Source: an uncultured Pelagibacteraceae bacterium (GTDB taxonomy: Bacteria > Pseudomonadota > Alphaproteobacteria > Pelagibacterales > Pelagibacteraceae). Taken from it: 64,000 nt of DNA. This document shows, in pieces, positions 37,041 to 46,774 of the stretch. The DNA lies in assembly GCA_902524995.1 (NCBI GenBank), contig CABZFJ010000001.1, positions 124,001-188,000 of the forward strand. Direction: 5' to 3'. The notes under the pieces were generated by a model. It did not search any database and had not been told where the DNA came from. It saw only the letters and a program-made list of their open reading frames with translations. How positions within the stretch are numbered: the first letter of the stretch is position 1; every line of letters starts with the position of its first letter. The position numbers were made by a program, and so were the translations under genes.

Positions 37041-37535
37041 ATGTCAATTGTAATAAAAAATAAATATACTCTTTTATATAAAGATTTCTCTTTTAAATGT
37101 TGTGTTGGTTTGAATGGTTTTACTAAAATTAAGAAAGAAGGAGACAAAAAAACCCCTAGAGGATTATTTGGTATTGGAGATTTGTATTATAGAAGAGACA
37201 AGAATATTAAACCTCAAACTAAGTTAAATTGTAATGAAATTAAAAAATATATGGGTTGGTGTAATGATATAAAATGTAAAAAATATTACAATAAATTGGT
37301 TAATATAAGGAACAAAGTTAGGCAAGAAAAGTTATATCGAAAGGATTATAAATATGATTTTTTTATACCGGTAAAATATAACTGGCATGAACCAAAAATA
37401 CCAAACGGCAGTGCTATTTTTATTCATTTAACTAAAAATTATAAGCCCACAGCTGGATGTATAGGTTTATCAAAGAAAGACTTTCTAATACTTATTAAAT
37501 TAGTAAATAGAAAAACAAAGATTAAGATATTTTAA
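37041..37535 (+). CDS. L,D-transpeptidase-family (YkuD) protein
   Basis: 164 residues with an N-terminal KKTPRGLFGIGDLYYR segment and the catalytic region IHLTKNYKPTAGCIGLS, equivalent to the H-x(n)-S-H-G-C-x-R motif of YkuD enzymes. The nucleophile Cys and upstream His are present, but the motif reads TAGCIGL, so the usual Arg after the Cys is replaced by Gly. No signal peptide is seen, as in the COG3786 subgroup. It probably acts on peptidoglycan or a related peptide. Only 13 bp separate its start from that of the OmpR-type gene. Confidence 0.8.
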   Translation: MSIVIKNKYTLLYKDFSFKCCVGLNGFTKIKKEGDKKTPRGLFGIGDLYYRRDKNIKPQTKLNCNEIKKYMGWCNDIKCKKYYNKLVNIRNKVRQEKLYRKDYKYDFFIPVKYNWHEPKIPNGSAIFIHLTKNYKPTAGCIGLSKKDFLILIKLVNRKTKIKIF

Positions 37536-38185
37536 TTTCTACGTCCAAATATATTAGATCCGATCCTTAAGTATGTAGATCCAAAATTAGTAGCTTCAAC
37601 ATAGTCTGCTGACATTCCCATGCTTAAATCTTCAAGTTTTAATTGGTTTTTAAGTTCATTCATTTCTTTAAAATAAAATTTACTATCTTTGTCGACTGGA
37701 GGTATACACATCAATCCTATAATATTTAAATTTAATTCTTTGCAGTAATTAAAAAAACTATTTAAATTTTTTTTATTTATTCCAGATTTTTGGCTTTCAT
37801 CTCCAATATTGACCTGAATAAAAATTTTTGTTGAGATATTATTTTGATTTTGAATATCTGATATTTTTTTTGCTAATTTTTCACTGTCTAAAGAATGTAT
37901 ATAATCGAAAAGTTTTACTGCGAATTTAACTTTATTTGATTGCAATTTTCCAATTAAATGCAATTTAATCTGGTCATTATTTTCTTTAATTTCTGGCCAT
38001 TTTTCTAATGCTTCTTGAACCTTATTTTCTCCATAATGCAAATGTCCAAATTCGATTAAATGATTAATATGATTAATTTTGAAAGTTTTTGAGACAGCTA
38101 TTATATTTGGAATTTGATTATCATTAGACAATTTTTGCTTAAGTTCATTTTGTATGTTAATTAGGTTTTGAACAGTTTCATGCAT
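37532..38185 (-). CDS. YggS/PLPBP-type pyridoxal-phosphate homeostasis protein
   Basis: TIM-barrel PLP carrier that keeps vitamin B6 and amino-acid pools in balance. The 217 residues include IIAVSKTFKINHI with the PLP-binding Lys, LHYGENKVQEALEKW, HLIGKLQSNK and the C-terminal GMSADYVEATNFGSTYLRIGS. It shares the stop tetramer TTAA with the L,D-transpeptidase gene and overlaps head-to-head with the ThiE-like ORF by up to 18 bp. Confidence 0.94.
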   Translation of the reverse strand: MHETVQNLINIQNELKQKLSNDNQIPNIIAVSKTFKINHINHLIEFGHLHYGENKVQEALEKWPEIKENNDQIKLHLIGKLQSNKVKFAVKLFDYIHSLDSEKLAKKISDIQNQNNISTKIFIQVNIGDESQKSGINKKNLNSFFNYCKELNLNIIGLMCIPPVDKDSKFYFKEMNELKNQLKLEDLSMGMSADYVEATNFGSTYLRIGSNIFGRRN

Positions 38186-38707
38186 ATAAATAATCTTAGT
38201 AAATTTTATTTTATAAATAAATTTAAAAAAAATAATATTGATAAAATACCAAATAATACAGCTATTATTTATAGAAATTATGAAAATAAAAATAATATAA
38301 ATGAGATAATCAAAATTAGATATTATTGTAGAAATAAAAAATTAAAATTTTTTTTATCAAATAATTTTAAGCTAGCTTTAAAATTAGGTCTGGACGGTGC
38401 ATATATTCCATCTTTTAATATTAATTTTAGACACCTTTCTTACAAGATACCGATAAAATTCAAAATTTTAGGATCAGCACATAATAAAAAACAAATAAAT
38501 ATTAAAGAACTTCAAAAGGTAGATATATTGTTTTTATCTTCATTATTTAAGAAGAATAAAAACTATTTAGGACTGTATAGATTTAATAGTTTAAGTTATT
38601 TAACAAAAAAAAAAATTGTTTGCCTTGGAGGAATATCAAAAAAAAACTTGAAAAAAATTATGCTAACAAACAGCTTTGGTTTTAGTGGAATTAGTTATTT
38701 TGAGTAA
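38168..38707 (+). CDS. Reduced ThiE/TenI-like protein
   Basis: 179 residues (or 175 from the internal ATG at 38180, which nearly removes the overlap with yggS). NNFKLALKLGLDGAYIP matches the NDRVDLALELGADGVHL block of thiamine-phosphate synthase, and KIVCLGGISKKNLKKI matches the C-terminal AIGGI block. The N-terminal QLREK-type segment and the Thr-rich diphosphate loop are not recognisable. It may be a divergent TMP synthase used for thiamine precursor salvage or a TenI-like relative; activity is uncertain. It ends at a strong terminator. Confidence 0.65.
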   Translation: MNSFMHINNLSKFYFINKFKKNNIDKIPNNTAIIYRNYENKNNINEIIKIRYYCRNKKLKFFLSNNFKLALKLGLDGAYIPSFNINFRHLSYKIPIKFKILGSAHNKKQINIKELQKVDILFLSSLFKKNKNYLGLYRFNSLSYLTKKKIVCLGGISKKNLKKIMLTNSFGFSGISYFE

Positions 38708-38736
38708 AAAAAAGGCCCCAAAAAGGGGCCTTTTTT
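38708..38736. terminator. Bidirectional intrinsic terminator between the ThiE-like gene and the porin
   Basis: AAAAAAGGCCCC, a 5-base A loop, then GGGGCCTTTTTT: a perfect 12-bp inverted repeat with GC core, A-tract on one side and T-tract on the other, so it works on both strands. It is the only convergent gene junction in the window with a clear hairpin, consistent with the need to stop strong porin transcription. Confidence 0.93.
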
Positions 38737-38756
38737 ATATATCTTATTGAAATAAC

Positions 38757-39701
38757 TTAGAATGCAAAACCTAATGATAGGTTGTATGCTTCTCTGTCAT
38801 TTCCTGCAGTGTTACCAATGCTATCACCATTATGCACTGATGCTCCAATGCTTAATGATCCCATTGTGTAAGAAACAGAAACCGCAGATGTTTCTTGATC
38901 TGGGTTTGATGATCCAACTGCTTCCATGTCTTGTGCACCATAAGAAACTGATAAGTCATCATTAACTTGGTATGATATACCCATGCTAGTTGACTCATAG
39001 TCAGTTCCAGTTTCAAAATCAGCTTCTGAAACTTGTATACCTACAGTAATTCCACCCATTGCATACTTAGCATACATTGTGTTTTCATCACTTTTAGTAT
39101 TTGTAGTAGCTTCTACATCACCTTGTGCATAACCGATTGTTAAACCTTCAACACCAGTATACTCGATACCGAAGTCTGAGTATGAAACATCAGATACTGC
39201 AGCAGATGCATTAATGTAAGCTGCTGTTAATGTTACACCTGAATCATGTGAGTAGCTGTAAGTAAACATGTCATTTCCTGAATGACCTCCTACTAAGTTA
39301 GCTTCTGCACCAGATAAGATATCCCATGGCTCTTCGTGAGCTGTTGGCATAACGTCATCTTTTGCACTCATAGCAGAGCTTCCACCATGACCAGCAAATG
39401 TAAGTGTACCAGCATCACCTAAATCAAATTTAATTGATTGGCTATCTAATTGATTTGTTCCATCAGCAGCATCACCATCTAATTCTAATGATAATGTTAC
39501 ACCGATGTCGTTTACATCTCCTGAAGCAGAAAATGTAACTGAGTCAGCCATTGTCCAACCGTTTCCAGTTGTAGCTTTGCTATCTCCTCCACCGTACGAC
39601 ATAGTAGCGGAACCAGTGACTGATAAGTCAGCTGCTGATACTGAACCAGCAACTAGGGAACCAGCAAGTGCTGTTAACCCTACTTTTTTTAAATTGTTCA
39701 T
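38757..39701 (-). CDS. Outer-membrane porin
   Basis: 314 residues: a Sec signal peptide (MNNLKKVGLTALAGSLVAGSVSA, cut before ADLSVTG), then amphipathic beta strands typical of gram-negative porins (VSVSYTMGSLSIGASV, LSVSYGAQD), ending with Phe (LSLGFAF) as the BAM recognition signal. Composition is low in Lys and rich in Gly, Ser, Asp and Thr, quite unlike neighbouring proteins, as expected for an abundant surface protein. A strong AAGGAG ribosome site lies 8 nt upstream of the ATG, rare in this window. Transported solutes are unknown. Confidence 0.9.
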   Translation of the reverse strand: MNNLKKVGLTALAGSLVAGSVSAADLSVTGSATMSYGGGDSKATTGNGWTMADSVTFSASGDVNDIGVTLSLELDGDAADGTNQLDSQSIKFDLGDAGTLTFAGHGGSSAMSAKDDVMPTAHEEPWDILSGAEANLVGGHSGNDMFTYSYSHDSGVTLTAAYINASAAVSDVSYSDFGIEYTGVEGLTIGYAQGDVEATTNTKSDENTMYAKYAMGGITVGIQVSEADFETGTDYESTSMGISYQVNDDLSVSYGAQDMEAVGSSNPDQETSAVSVSYTMGSLSIGASVHNGDSIGNTAGNDREAYNLSLGFAF

Positions 39702-39722
39702 ATTAAGTACTCCTTGTTAATT

Positions 39723-39736
39723 GTTTAATATTAAAC
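39723..39736. promoter_or_regulatory. Perfect palindrome in the porin leader
   Basis: GTTTAATATTAAAC is a 14-bp perfect palindrome about 22 bp upstream of the porin ATG, between the ribosome site and any promoter. Upstream, the minus strand shows TTGCAA-N17-TGTTAT as a possible promoter. The palindrome could be an operator or an mRNA hairpin; no regulator is assigned. Confidence 0.4.
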
Positions 39737-39827
39737 AGGACTCTTTTAGCAAAATTCGTTAAAAACTGATAAAATATGAGAAAAAATAACAAATTTAATG
39801 TTAATGTGTTGCAATAATACATCACAA

Positions 39828-39852
39828 AAAAAGCACTTAATTGCTGCTTTTT
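39828..39852 (+). other. Hairpin in the porin/DUF3576 divergent gap
   Basis: AAAAAGCA, 9-base loop, TGCTTTTT: an 8-bp inverted repeat with a terminator-like T-run. It lies between two divergent genes, so no annotated gene ends here. It might be a protein-binding site or the end of a small RNA. The rest of the 219-bp gap shows only AT-rich promoter-like sequence. Confidence 0.35.
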
Positions 39853-39920
39853 AATGATTTTATATATGGTTTTCAAAAAATTGATAAATAATCTAAAAAA
39901 TAAAAAAATTAACTAAAAAA

Positions 39921-40463
39921 ATGAAAATTCGATTCTTAATTATTCTAATGACTTTTTTTTATATAGCTTCCTGCTCAGGAGGTAAAATCCCAGGTGCAGA
40001 TGCAAGAAAGATTTCACCAAACCCTAAGGATAGGGTTCAAAAAAATCTTGAGGAGGGAAGAGGATTTAGGCTTCTAGGAAATAACAAGAGGAATTCAGGT
40101 GAATTTGATTTTGCAAGTTCTAATGAACTGTGGAGAGCCTCTCTTGATACATTGGAATTTATGCCTTTAGCTCTAGCTAATTACAGCGGAGGGATAATTG
40201 TTACTGATTGGTATAGTGACGGTGGAAATAATGAGTCAGTTAAAATTTCTATAAGATTTTTAAGTAATGAAATCAGATCAGATGCCTTAGCAATTAAAGT
40301 ATTTTATAAAAATTGTTCAATTGATCAATCTTGTAAAATTACTGATAGATCTAGTGCTCTTTCAATAGATTTGACGCAAAAAATCTTAGGTAAAGCAGCA
40401 CTTTACGAAAAAGAAAACCAGTCAAAAAATAAAAAGAAATACATAAATGAAGCTTTAAAATAA
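39921..40463 (+). CDS. DUF3576 lipoprotein
   Basis: 180 residues with a lipoprotein signal (FLIILMTFFYIASC; lipidation Cys near 19) and a conserved domain containing ELWRASLDTLEFMPLALANYSGGIIVTDWYS, the DUF3576 hallmark. The family is alphaproteobacterial, of unknown function, and is usually placed directly before leuS-lptE-holA, as here. This suggests an outer-membrane or LPS-assembly role, but that is only contextual. Confidence 0.88.
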   Translation: MKIRFLIILMTFFYIASCSGGKIPGADARKISPNPKDRVQKNLEEGRGFRLLGNNKRNSGEFDFASSNELWRASLDTLEFMPLALANYSGGIIVTDWYSDGGNNESVKISIRFLSNEIRSDALAIKVFYKNCSIDQSCKITDRSSALSIDLTQKILGKAALYEKENQSKNKKKYINEALK

Positions 40464-40485
40464 AGTTTCATAAAAAATTATCAAA

Positions 40486-43029
40486 GTGGAAAGATATAAT
40501 TTTAAAAATGTCGAAAAAAAGTGGCAAGAAGAGTGGGAAAATAATAAAGAATTTAAAACAAAAAGAGATAAAAACAAAAAAAAATTTTACTGTCTAGAAA
40601 TGTTTCCCTACCCATCTGGCAAAATTCATATGGGTCACGTAAGAAATTACACCATAGGAGATGTTTTATCTCGATATAAATCTTTAAATGGTTTTAATGT
40701 TTTACATCCTATGGGTTGGGATGCTTTTGGGATGCCAGCAGAAAATGCTGCTAAAGAAAACAAATTAGATCCAAAAAAGTGGACTAACGAAAATATTAAA
40801 ACGATGAAAACTCAATTAAAAAAATTGGGTTTATCAATTGATTGGGAGAGAGAAATTTCAACCTGTTCTGAAGAATATTATAAGCATCAACAAACATTTT
40901 TTCTAGAGTTGTTAAAAAAAAAACTCGTCTACAGAAAAGAGAATTATGTTAATTGGGATCCTGTAGATGAAACTGTGTTAGCAAATGAACAAGTTATAGA
41001 CGGAAAAGGATGGAGATCTGGTGCCATTGTAGAGCGAAAAAAATTAAACCAGTGGTTCTTTAATATTTCTAGATTTTCTCAGGATTTACTAGATGGATTG
41101 GATGAACTTGAGACATGGCCAAATAAAGTGAAAACAATGCAAAAAAACTGGATTGGTAAATCATATGGTTGTGAGATTGATTTTAAAATACAAGGCAATT
41201 TACCGATTAAAAATATAAAATGCTTCACAACCAGGCCAGATACATTATTTGGATTTTCATTTATTGCATTATCTACCGATCATGAAATATCCAAGTACTA
41301 CTCTGATGATAAAGAATTTATTAAATTTAAAGAGGAATGTTCAAAAACAGGAACTACAGAAGAAGCAATTGCGGTCGGGGAGAAAATTGGTTTTAAAACT
41401 GAACTTGAAGCTTTGAATCCTTTAAAACCCGATGAAAAAGTACCTGTTTATTTTGCAAATTTTGTTCTAATGGATTACGGATTTGGGGCAGTTTTTGGAT
41501 GCCCTGGACATGATCAAAGAGATTTTGATTTTGCTAAAAAATATAATTTGGAAATTAAGACAGTTGTTAGACCACAAACTGAAAATGAACATTTTAAAGT
41601 TAGTAGCGAGGCTTATTCTGGTCCAGGGGTTATAATAAATTCTGAGTTTCTTAATGGACTTGAGGCTCCAACTAACTCAGTTTTAGAAACAATAAAGATT
41701 CTTGAAAAAAAAAAACTAGGTAAAAGACAAATTAATTATAGGTTGAAAGATTGGGGTGTCTCACGCCAAAGATACTGGGGTTGCCCGATACCAGTAATCT
41801 ACGACAGAAGCGGAAACGCTCACCCAGTACCTTTATCTGACTTACCTGTAAAATTACCTGAAAATATCAATTTGAATGTGAAAGGAAATCCATTGGATCA
41901 TCAAAAGGAATGGAAAGAAATTGAAATTAAAGGGAAAAAATACACAAGAGAAACTGATACACTGGATACATTTGTTTGTTCATCGTGGTACTATTTAAGA
42001 TTTTGTTCTCCAAATGAAAAAAGTTACGGCTTTAATAAAGAAGATATAGACTACTGGATGCCAGTAGACCAATACATAGGAGGTGTCGAGCATGCAATTT
42101 TACACTTACTTTATTCTCGTTTTTTTATGAGAGCTATTAATTATGAAAATAAAGACTTCAATATTAAGGAACCATTTCATAGTTTATTTACACAAGGAAT
42201 GGTTTGTCATGAGACATATAAAGACGAGGATAATAATTGGTTAAGCCCAATGCAAGTAGAAAAATTAAAAGATAAATTTGTTCAAAAAGGAAAACCAAAT
42301 AAAATAGTTAAAGTTGGTCCTTCAGAGTCCATGTCTAAATCAAAAAAAAATGTAATTGATCCTGAATTTATAATAGAGAATTATGGCGCAGACTCCGTTA
42401 GACTTTTTATTTTATCAGATAGCCCTCCTGAGAAAGATGTACAATGGTCTGAGCGAGGAATGGTATCTTCATATAAATTTTTACAGAAGTTATGGATTTT
42501 GCATAATGATATTAAAAATAAAATTTCAGATGAGAGAGATGAGACCTTTAATAAAGAGTTTGATGAATTTATAAATGAAATGATTGCTAAAATTTCAAAT
42601 AATTTAGAAAAATTTAACTATAATGTAATAATAGCAAATTTGTATCAAACATATAATTTTTTTAATAGTTTTATAAAAGAACATAAGCATCTCAAAAATT
42701 TAAAAGAAAATTACGAAAAAATATTAATTTGTTTTCTACCAATAATACCTCATTTCATAAATGAATGCCTAAATGATTTAAGCTTCAATAAAAAAAAAGA
42801 ATGGCCTCAATACGATAAAAGTTTTTTAGAAAAACAAAATATAAGTTTTGTTATTCAGATAAATGGAAAAAAGCGAGGTTTGTTAAATGTTAAAAAGGAT
42901 ATTAATGAAAATGAGCTGCTAGAGATGATAAAAATTAATAAAACAATGAACAAATACTTTGATGTAAGTGATATTAAAAGGGTTATATTTGTTAAGAATA
43001 GATTAATAAATATTTTGTTAAATGGGTAA
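40486..43029 (+). CDS. leuS: Leucyl-tRNA synthetase
   Basis: Class I synthetase with editing domain, 847 residues. Start is a GTG at 40486 ([14 protein letters not shown]), the only sensible start for this family. Motifs are [19 protein letters not shown] (HIGH), the CP1 editing domain with TTRPDTLFG, and [13 protein letters not shown], where the first Lys of KMSKS is replaced by Ser. The anticodon-binding domain is AT/Lys-rich. It overlaps lptE by 8 bases. Confidence 0.98.
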   Translation: MERYNFKNVEKKWQEEWENNKEFKTKRDKNKKKFYCLEMFPYPSGKIHMGHVRNYTIGDVLSRYKSLNGFNVLHPMGWDAFGMPAENAAKENKLDPKKWTNENIKTMKTQLKKLGLSIDWEREISTCSEEYYKHQQTFFLELLKKKLVYRKENYVNWDPVDETVLANEQVIDGKGWRSGAIVERKKLNQWFFNISRFSQDLLDGLDELETWPNKVKTMQKNWIGKSYGCEIDFKIQGNLPIKNIKCFTTRPDTLFGFSFIALSTDHEISKYYSDDKEFIKFKEECSKTGTTEEAIAVGEKIGFKTELEALNPLKPDEKVPVYFANFVLMDYGFGAVFGCPGHDQRDFDFAKKYNLEIKTVVRPQTENEHFKVSSEAYSGPGVIINSEFLNGLEAPTNSVLETIKILEKKKLGKRQINYRLKDWGVSRQRYWGCPIPVIYDRSGNAHPVPLSDLPVKLPENINLNVKGNPLDHQKEWKEIEIKGKKYTRETDTLDTFVCSSWYYLRFCSPNEKSYGFNKEDIDYWMPVDQYIGGVEHAILHLLYSRFFMRAINYENKDFNIKEPFHSLFTQGMVCHETYKDEDNNWLSPMQVEKLKDKFVQKGKPNKIVKVGPSESMSKSKKNVIDPEFIIENYGADSVRLFILSDSPPEKDVQWSERGMVSSYKFLQKLWILHNDIKNKISDERDETFNKEFDEFINEMIAKISNNLEKFNYNVIIANLYQTYNFFNSFIKEHKHLKNLKENYEKILICFLPIIPHFINECLNDLSFNKKKEWPQYDKSFLEKQNISFVIQINGKKRGLLNVKKDINENELLEMIKINKTMNKYFDVSDIKRVIFVKNRLINILLNG

Positions 43030-43474
43030 GTTTTATATTAAATTTATTATACTGTTATTTCTATATAACTGTTCATATCAACCAATTTTTACTGACAAAC
43101 AATATAATTTCGAATTTAAAAATATTTATCTTAGTGGACAAGATCATATAAACAATCTGCTAAAAAAAGAACTAGAAAAAATTAATGGAGAAAAGAAATA
43201 TGATATTTCAATCTTTGCAGAAAAAAATAGAATAATTCTCTCTTCTGATAATAAGGGCGACCCAGTTACTTTCAAATTAATAATCTTGGTAAAGTTTGAA
43301 ATTATAAAAAATAATGAAACAATTTTAGTAGAAGAAATTAGAAAACAAACTAATTATAATAATATCAAAGATAAATTTGAGCTATCTAATATAGAGGAAA
43401 ATATAACAACAACTTTAATTAAAAAAATATCTGAAGAATTATTAATTTCTATCTCAAATATAAAAAATGATTAA
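43022..43474 (+). CDS. lptE: LPS-assembly lipoprotein LptE
   Basis: Plug and partner of the outer-membrane LPS translocon LptD. The 150 residues start with a lipoprotein signal ([16 protein letters not shown], lipidation Cys near 17), then a small alpha/beta domain of low conservation. Identification rests on the signal, length, the CSYQP(I/L)-type start common in LptE and the leuS-lptE-holA context. Overlaps both neighbours by 8 bases. Confidence 0.85.
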   Translation: MGKFYIKFIILLFLYNCSYQPIFTDKQYNFEFKNIYLSGQDHINNLLKKELEKINGEKKYDISIFAEKNRIILSSDNKGDPVTFKLIILVKFEIIKNNETILVEEIRKQTNYNNIKDKFELSNIEENITTTLIKKISEELLISISNIKND

Positions 43475-44444
43475 AAAATTTTATGAATTAGATAAATTTG
43501 ACCTGAGTAAATACGACTTTTTTTTAATTTATGGAAAAAATGAGGGTTTAAAAACGGAAATTATTAATAAATATTTTTTTAAAAAAGAATTAAATATTGT
43601 TGATAAATATGATGAATTTGAATTTTTAGAAAATTATAATAATATACTAGATGGGATTTTATCAAAATCACTTTTTGAAAACGAAAAAACACTTATAATC
43701 TCAAGAGCAACTGATAAAATATTCAAATTGATAAGTGAAATATTTGACAGGAATATATCTAACACGAAAATTATAATAAAAAGCTTATCATTAGATAAAA
43801 AATCAAAGTTAAGAAATTTATTTGAAAAGAATAAAAACTTGGTAACAATACCTGTTTATGAAGATACAGACAATAATCTTGCGAATGTAGTAATTAATTA
43901 CTTAAGTAAAAAAAAAATTAAACTTTCAAGAGAATCTATTAATCTTTTAGTAAACAGAGCAACTGGTGATAGAAAAAATATTCAATCAGAATTGGAAAAA
44001 ATTTATAATTATTCAATTACAAACAGTAATATTAGTCATGAAACTGTCCAAAAACTTACAAATTTAGCAGAAAATTATAGCGCAAGTGCCCTGGCTGATA
44101 GCTACTTAACAAAAAACAAAAAAGATATATTAAAAATATTTAATGAGAATAATTATTCTGATGAAGATTGTATTTTAATACTTAGAACATTGCTAAGTAA
44201 ATCAAAAAGATTAATGCATATACTTAAAAAAAATAAAGAAACAAACAGTCTCGATATGGCAATTTCAAGCATTAAACCCCCGATATTTTGGAAAGAAAAG
44301 GAAAGTGTAAAAACACAAGTAAATAAATGGGATTTAAGTGATTTAAAAAAAAAAATATACCAAATAAATGAAATGGAAATGCTTGTTAAAAAAAATTCCA
44401 AGAATAGCTTGAATTTAATTTCAGATTTTATGGTTAATTACTAG
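43467..44444 (+). CDS. holA: DNA polymerase III delta subunit
   Basis: Clamp-loader subunit that opens the beta clamp. The 325 residues show the delta layout: N-terminal AAA+-like domain (FFLIYGKNEGLKTEII; KTLIISRATDKI), the INLLVNRATGDRKNIQSELEKI segment near the middle and a helical collar domain. It overlaps lptE by 8 bases and shares the stop tetramer CTAG with the convergent parB. Confidence 0.92.
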   Translation: MIKKFYELDKFDLSKYDFFLIYGKNEGLKTEIINKYFFKKELNIVDKYDEFEFLENYNNILDGILSKSLFENEKTLIISRATDKIFKLISEIFDRNISNTKIIIKSLSLDKKSKLRNLFEKNKNLVTIPVYEDTDNNLANVVINYLSKKKIKLSRESINLLVNRATGDRKNIQSELEKIYNYSITNSNISHETVQKLTNLAENYSASALADSYLTKNKKDILKIFNENNYSDEDCILILRTLLSKSKRLMHILKKNKETNSLDMAISSIKPPIFWKEKESVKTQVNKWDLSDLKKKIYQINEMEMLVKKNSKNSLNLISDFMVNY

Positions 44445-45292
44445 TAATTACTCTTTATTACATCAATCAACCTATCAAGTTGATCATAGGCTTTATACTC
44501 AAAAATTAAACTCCCAGTGTTGTTTTTTTTATTTTTCAATAATACCTTCATGCCCAGTCTATCTGTTAATTCCTTTTCAGCAGCAATTATATTTGCATCT
44601 CTTGGTTTATAAATTTTATTTGGACTTTTTTTAACAAGCCTTACTAAATTCTCAGATTGTCTAACTGATAATTTTTTTTTTATTATTTTTTCAGCAATAT
44701 GTAGTGCATTCTCTAAACCAATTAACACCCTTGCATGTCCTTGAGAAATTTTTTCGTTTCGGACCATATCAATGAGTTTTTCTGGGAGTGTAAGCAATCT
44801 TAATGAATTTGAAATGTAAGATCTGCTCTTTCCAATAAATTTAGAAACTTTTTCTTGATCGTAAGCAAAATTATCAATAAGATTTTTGTAACTTTCTGCT
44901 TCGTCTATTGCATTAAGATCTTGCCTTTGAACATTTTCTACAATTGCTAGTTCTAGAGATTTAAGATTGTCAGCTTCAATAACTATTACTGGGACTTCAT
45001 GAAGACCAGCAGATTGTGCTGCCTGCCATCTTCTTTCACCTGCTATTAACTCAAACATATCATCTTGGTCATCTGATTTTCTAACTATTAATGGTTGAAT
45101 AATACCTCTCTCTTTTATTGAATTAGTTAAATCATCCAATGCCTCTTTTTCAAATATTTTTCTTGGTTGATTTCTATTTGGAGTTATGGAACTTATCGAA
45201 ATTTTATCGTTTGATGTTTTTATATCACTATCACCAATCAAAGATGATAAACCTCTACCTAGACCCTTCTTACTTTTAAAGGGATTTATCAT
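44441..45292 (-). CDS. parB: Chromosome-partitioning protein ParB
   Basis: CTP-dependent DNA clamp that loads at parS sites and spreads. The 283 residues have the N-terminal GRGLSSLIGD ParA-interaction motif, the CTPase/nuclease-like domain with NQPRKIFEKEALDDL and GERRWQAAQSAGL, then a helix-turn-helix region (YDQEKVSKFIGKSRSYISNSLRLL). The C-terminal dimerisation domain is present. Overlaps the parA stop by 4 bases; two parS candidates lie 1.4-1.8 kb upstream. Confidence 0.97.
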   Translation of the reverse strand: MINPFKSKKGLGRGLSSLIGDSDIKTSNDKISISSITPNRNQPRKIFEKEALDDLTNSIKERGIIQPLIVRKSDDQDDMFELIAGERRWQAAQSAGLHEVPVIVIEADNLKSLELAIVENVQRQDLNAIDEAESYKNLIDNFAYDQEKVSKFIGKSRSYISNSLRLLTLPEKLIDMVRNEKISQGHARVLIGLENALHIAEKIIKKKLSVRQSENLVRLVKKSPNKIYKPRDANIIAAEKELTDRLGMKVLLKNKKNNTGSLIFEYKAYDQLDRLIDVIKSNY

Positions 45293-46089
45293 GCTGCACT
45301 CTCCACTTGTTTATCTTGTTCTAAAAACTCCTCTGTAAATTTAAAATAAGCTTTACTGCCTGGACAAATCTTATCATATAATAATACAGGTATACCATGT
45401 GATGGTGCTTCAGACAGTCTTACATTTCTTGGAACTGCTGTTGAATAAACCTTATCTTTAAAATAATTCCTTGCTTCTGTCTCAACCTGCCCTGAAAGTT
45501 TGTTTCTTTTATCAAACATTGTAAGAAGAATGCCTCTAATTTCTAGCGACGGATTCAAATTAGATTTTATTCTATCTATAGTTTTTATAAGTTGTGTAAG
45601 TCCTTCCAAAGCAAAAAATTCTGTTTGAAGAGGTACCACCAAGGCGTCTGAGGCCACTAAAGCCATAATTGTGAGCAGACTTAGCGATGGAGGACAATCT
45701 ATGAGAATATAATCGTATGATGCTCTAGAATTATTTAATATTAGGGCTAATTCGTCTTTTAATTTGAAGGCTCTACGGCTATCTCCAGCAGTTTCAACCT
45801 CAAGTCCTGATAAATCTACGTTTGAGGTGACTAAATCTAGATTTTCAAATTCTGTTGGTTGAATTACTTCTGAAATATTCATGTTTCCATTAAGCACATT
45901 ATAAATTGTAGTGTTGGAATTTGAACTGTTAGATAACCCAAGACCAGTAGTTGCATTTCCCTGTGGATCTAAGTCTATTACTAGAACTTTTTTTCCTTTC
46001 ATGGACAATCCAGCTGCTAAATTGATGACTGTAGTGGTTTTACCTACCCCTCCTTTCTGATTTATAATCGAAATAATTTTATTGTGCAT
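45289..46089 (-). CDS. parA: Chromosome-partitioning ATPase ParA
   Basis: Walker-type ATPase that moves ParB-parS complexes over the nucleoid. The 266 residues start ISIINQKGGVGKTTTVINLAAGL (deviant Walker A with both lysines), with DLDPQGNATTGLG and ILIDCPPSLSLLTIMAL. It is 7 bp after rsmG in the conserved parB-parA-rsmG-mnmG-mnmE set near the origin. Confidence 0.98.
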   Translation of the reverse strand: MHNKIISIINQKGGVGKTTTVINLAAGLSMKGKKVLVIDLDPQGNATTGLGLSNSSNSNTTIYNVLNGNMNISEVIQPTEFENLDLVTSNVDLSGLEVETAGDSRRAFKLKDELALILNNSRASYDYILIDCPPSLSLLTIMALVASDALVVPLQTEFFALEGLTQLIKTIDRIKSNLNPSLEIRGILLTMFDKRNKLSGQVETEARNYFKDKVYSTAVPRNVRLSEAPSHGIPVLLYDKICPGSKAYFKFTEEFLEQDKQVESAA

Positions 46090-46096
46090 TTTTTAA

Positions 46097-46774
46097 TCAA
46101 AATAAATTTTTGTTTTCATGATTTAAATCTTTAAATTTTTTTTTTTTTAAGTTTGAAATTTTTATAATCATTGAGCCTTCATTAGTTACACTTTTCATTT
46201 CTTCGTAGTCAAATTTCCAAAATTTAAGTGCATCTTTTAAAATTTCTTTTCCACTTGTCCCTAAAAATAAAATTATGTATTTAAATATTTTAAAATTTTT
46301 TTGTGCTATTTCAAAAATTATTGGCAAAGGTTTAAAAGCTCTTGAAATGATTACATCTGTAATTAAATTTTTTTCATTAAAAATATCTTTTTGATGAATT
46401 TCTGAATTTAATTCAAATTTTTTTGCCATATTTTTTAGAAAAATACTTTTATGGTAACTCTTTTCGTAAAAAACCAGCTTAAACACTGGTTTTTTTGATT
46501 TCATCAAAATACCTAAAACTATACCTGGTAAACCAGCACCTGATCCAAGGTCTGTGCATATGCTAATATCTTTTTTATCAATAAAATCAATAGTTTGCGC
46601 ACTATCTTCAATATGTCTTGTTTTAATTAGTTTTTCTGAGGATTTACTAATTAAATTAATACTTTTATTTCTTAATATTATTTCTTTTGAGTAATCTTGA
46701 AGTTCTTTTAATGTTTCACGTGAAACATTTGGAACTAGTAATTTATCAGTTTTTAAAATATTCGAATCAATCAA
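46097..46774 (-). CDS. rsmG: 16S rRNA (guanine-527 N7)-methyltransferase RsmG
   Basis: Methylates G527 in the 530 loop of 16S rRNA. The 225 residues include the SAM-binding [15 protein letters not shown] and [14 protein letters not shown]. The first codons contain a perfect parS palindrome, translated as NVSRETLKE, so the coding sequence and a segregation site share the same DNA. The start overlaps the mnmG stop by 4 bases. Confidence 0.95.
   Translation of the reverse strand: MIDSNILKTDKLLVPNVSRETLKELQDYSKEIILRNKSINLISKSSEKLIKTRHIEDSAQTIDFIDKKDISICTDLGSGAGLPGIVLGILMKSKKPVFKLVFYEKSYHKSIFLKNMAKKFELNSEIHQKDIFNEKNLITDVIISRAFKPLPIIFEIAQKNFKIFKYIILFLGTSGKEILKDALKFWKFDYEEMKSVTNEGSMIIKISNLKKKKFKDLNHENKNLF
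46712..46727. other. parS site 1 (perfect), inside rsmG
   Basis: TGTTTCACGTGAAACA is an exact 16-bp match to the universal chromosomal parS consensus. It sits in the 5' coding part of rsmG, about 0.6 kb upstream of parA and about 8.5 kb from the putative oriC. ParB from the adjacent operon should bind it. Confidence 0.95.

Noticed and set aside
37028-37147. Upstream 40 residues of the OmpR-type regulator
   Set aside because: They overlap the divergent L,D-transpeptidase gene on the other strand and add no recognisable domain.
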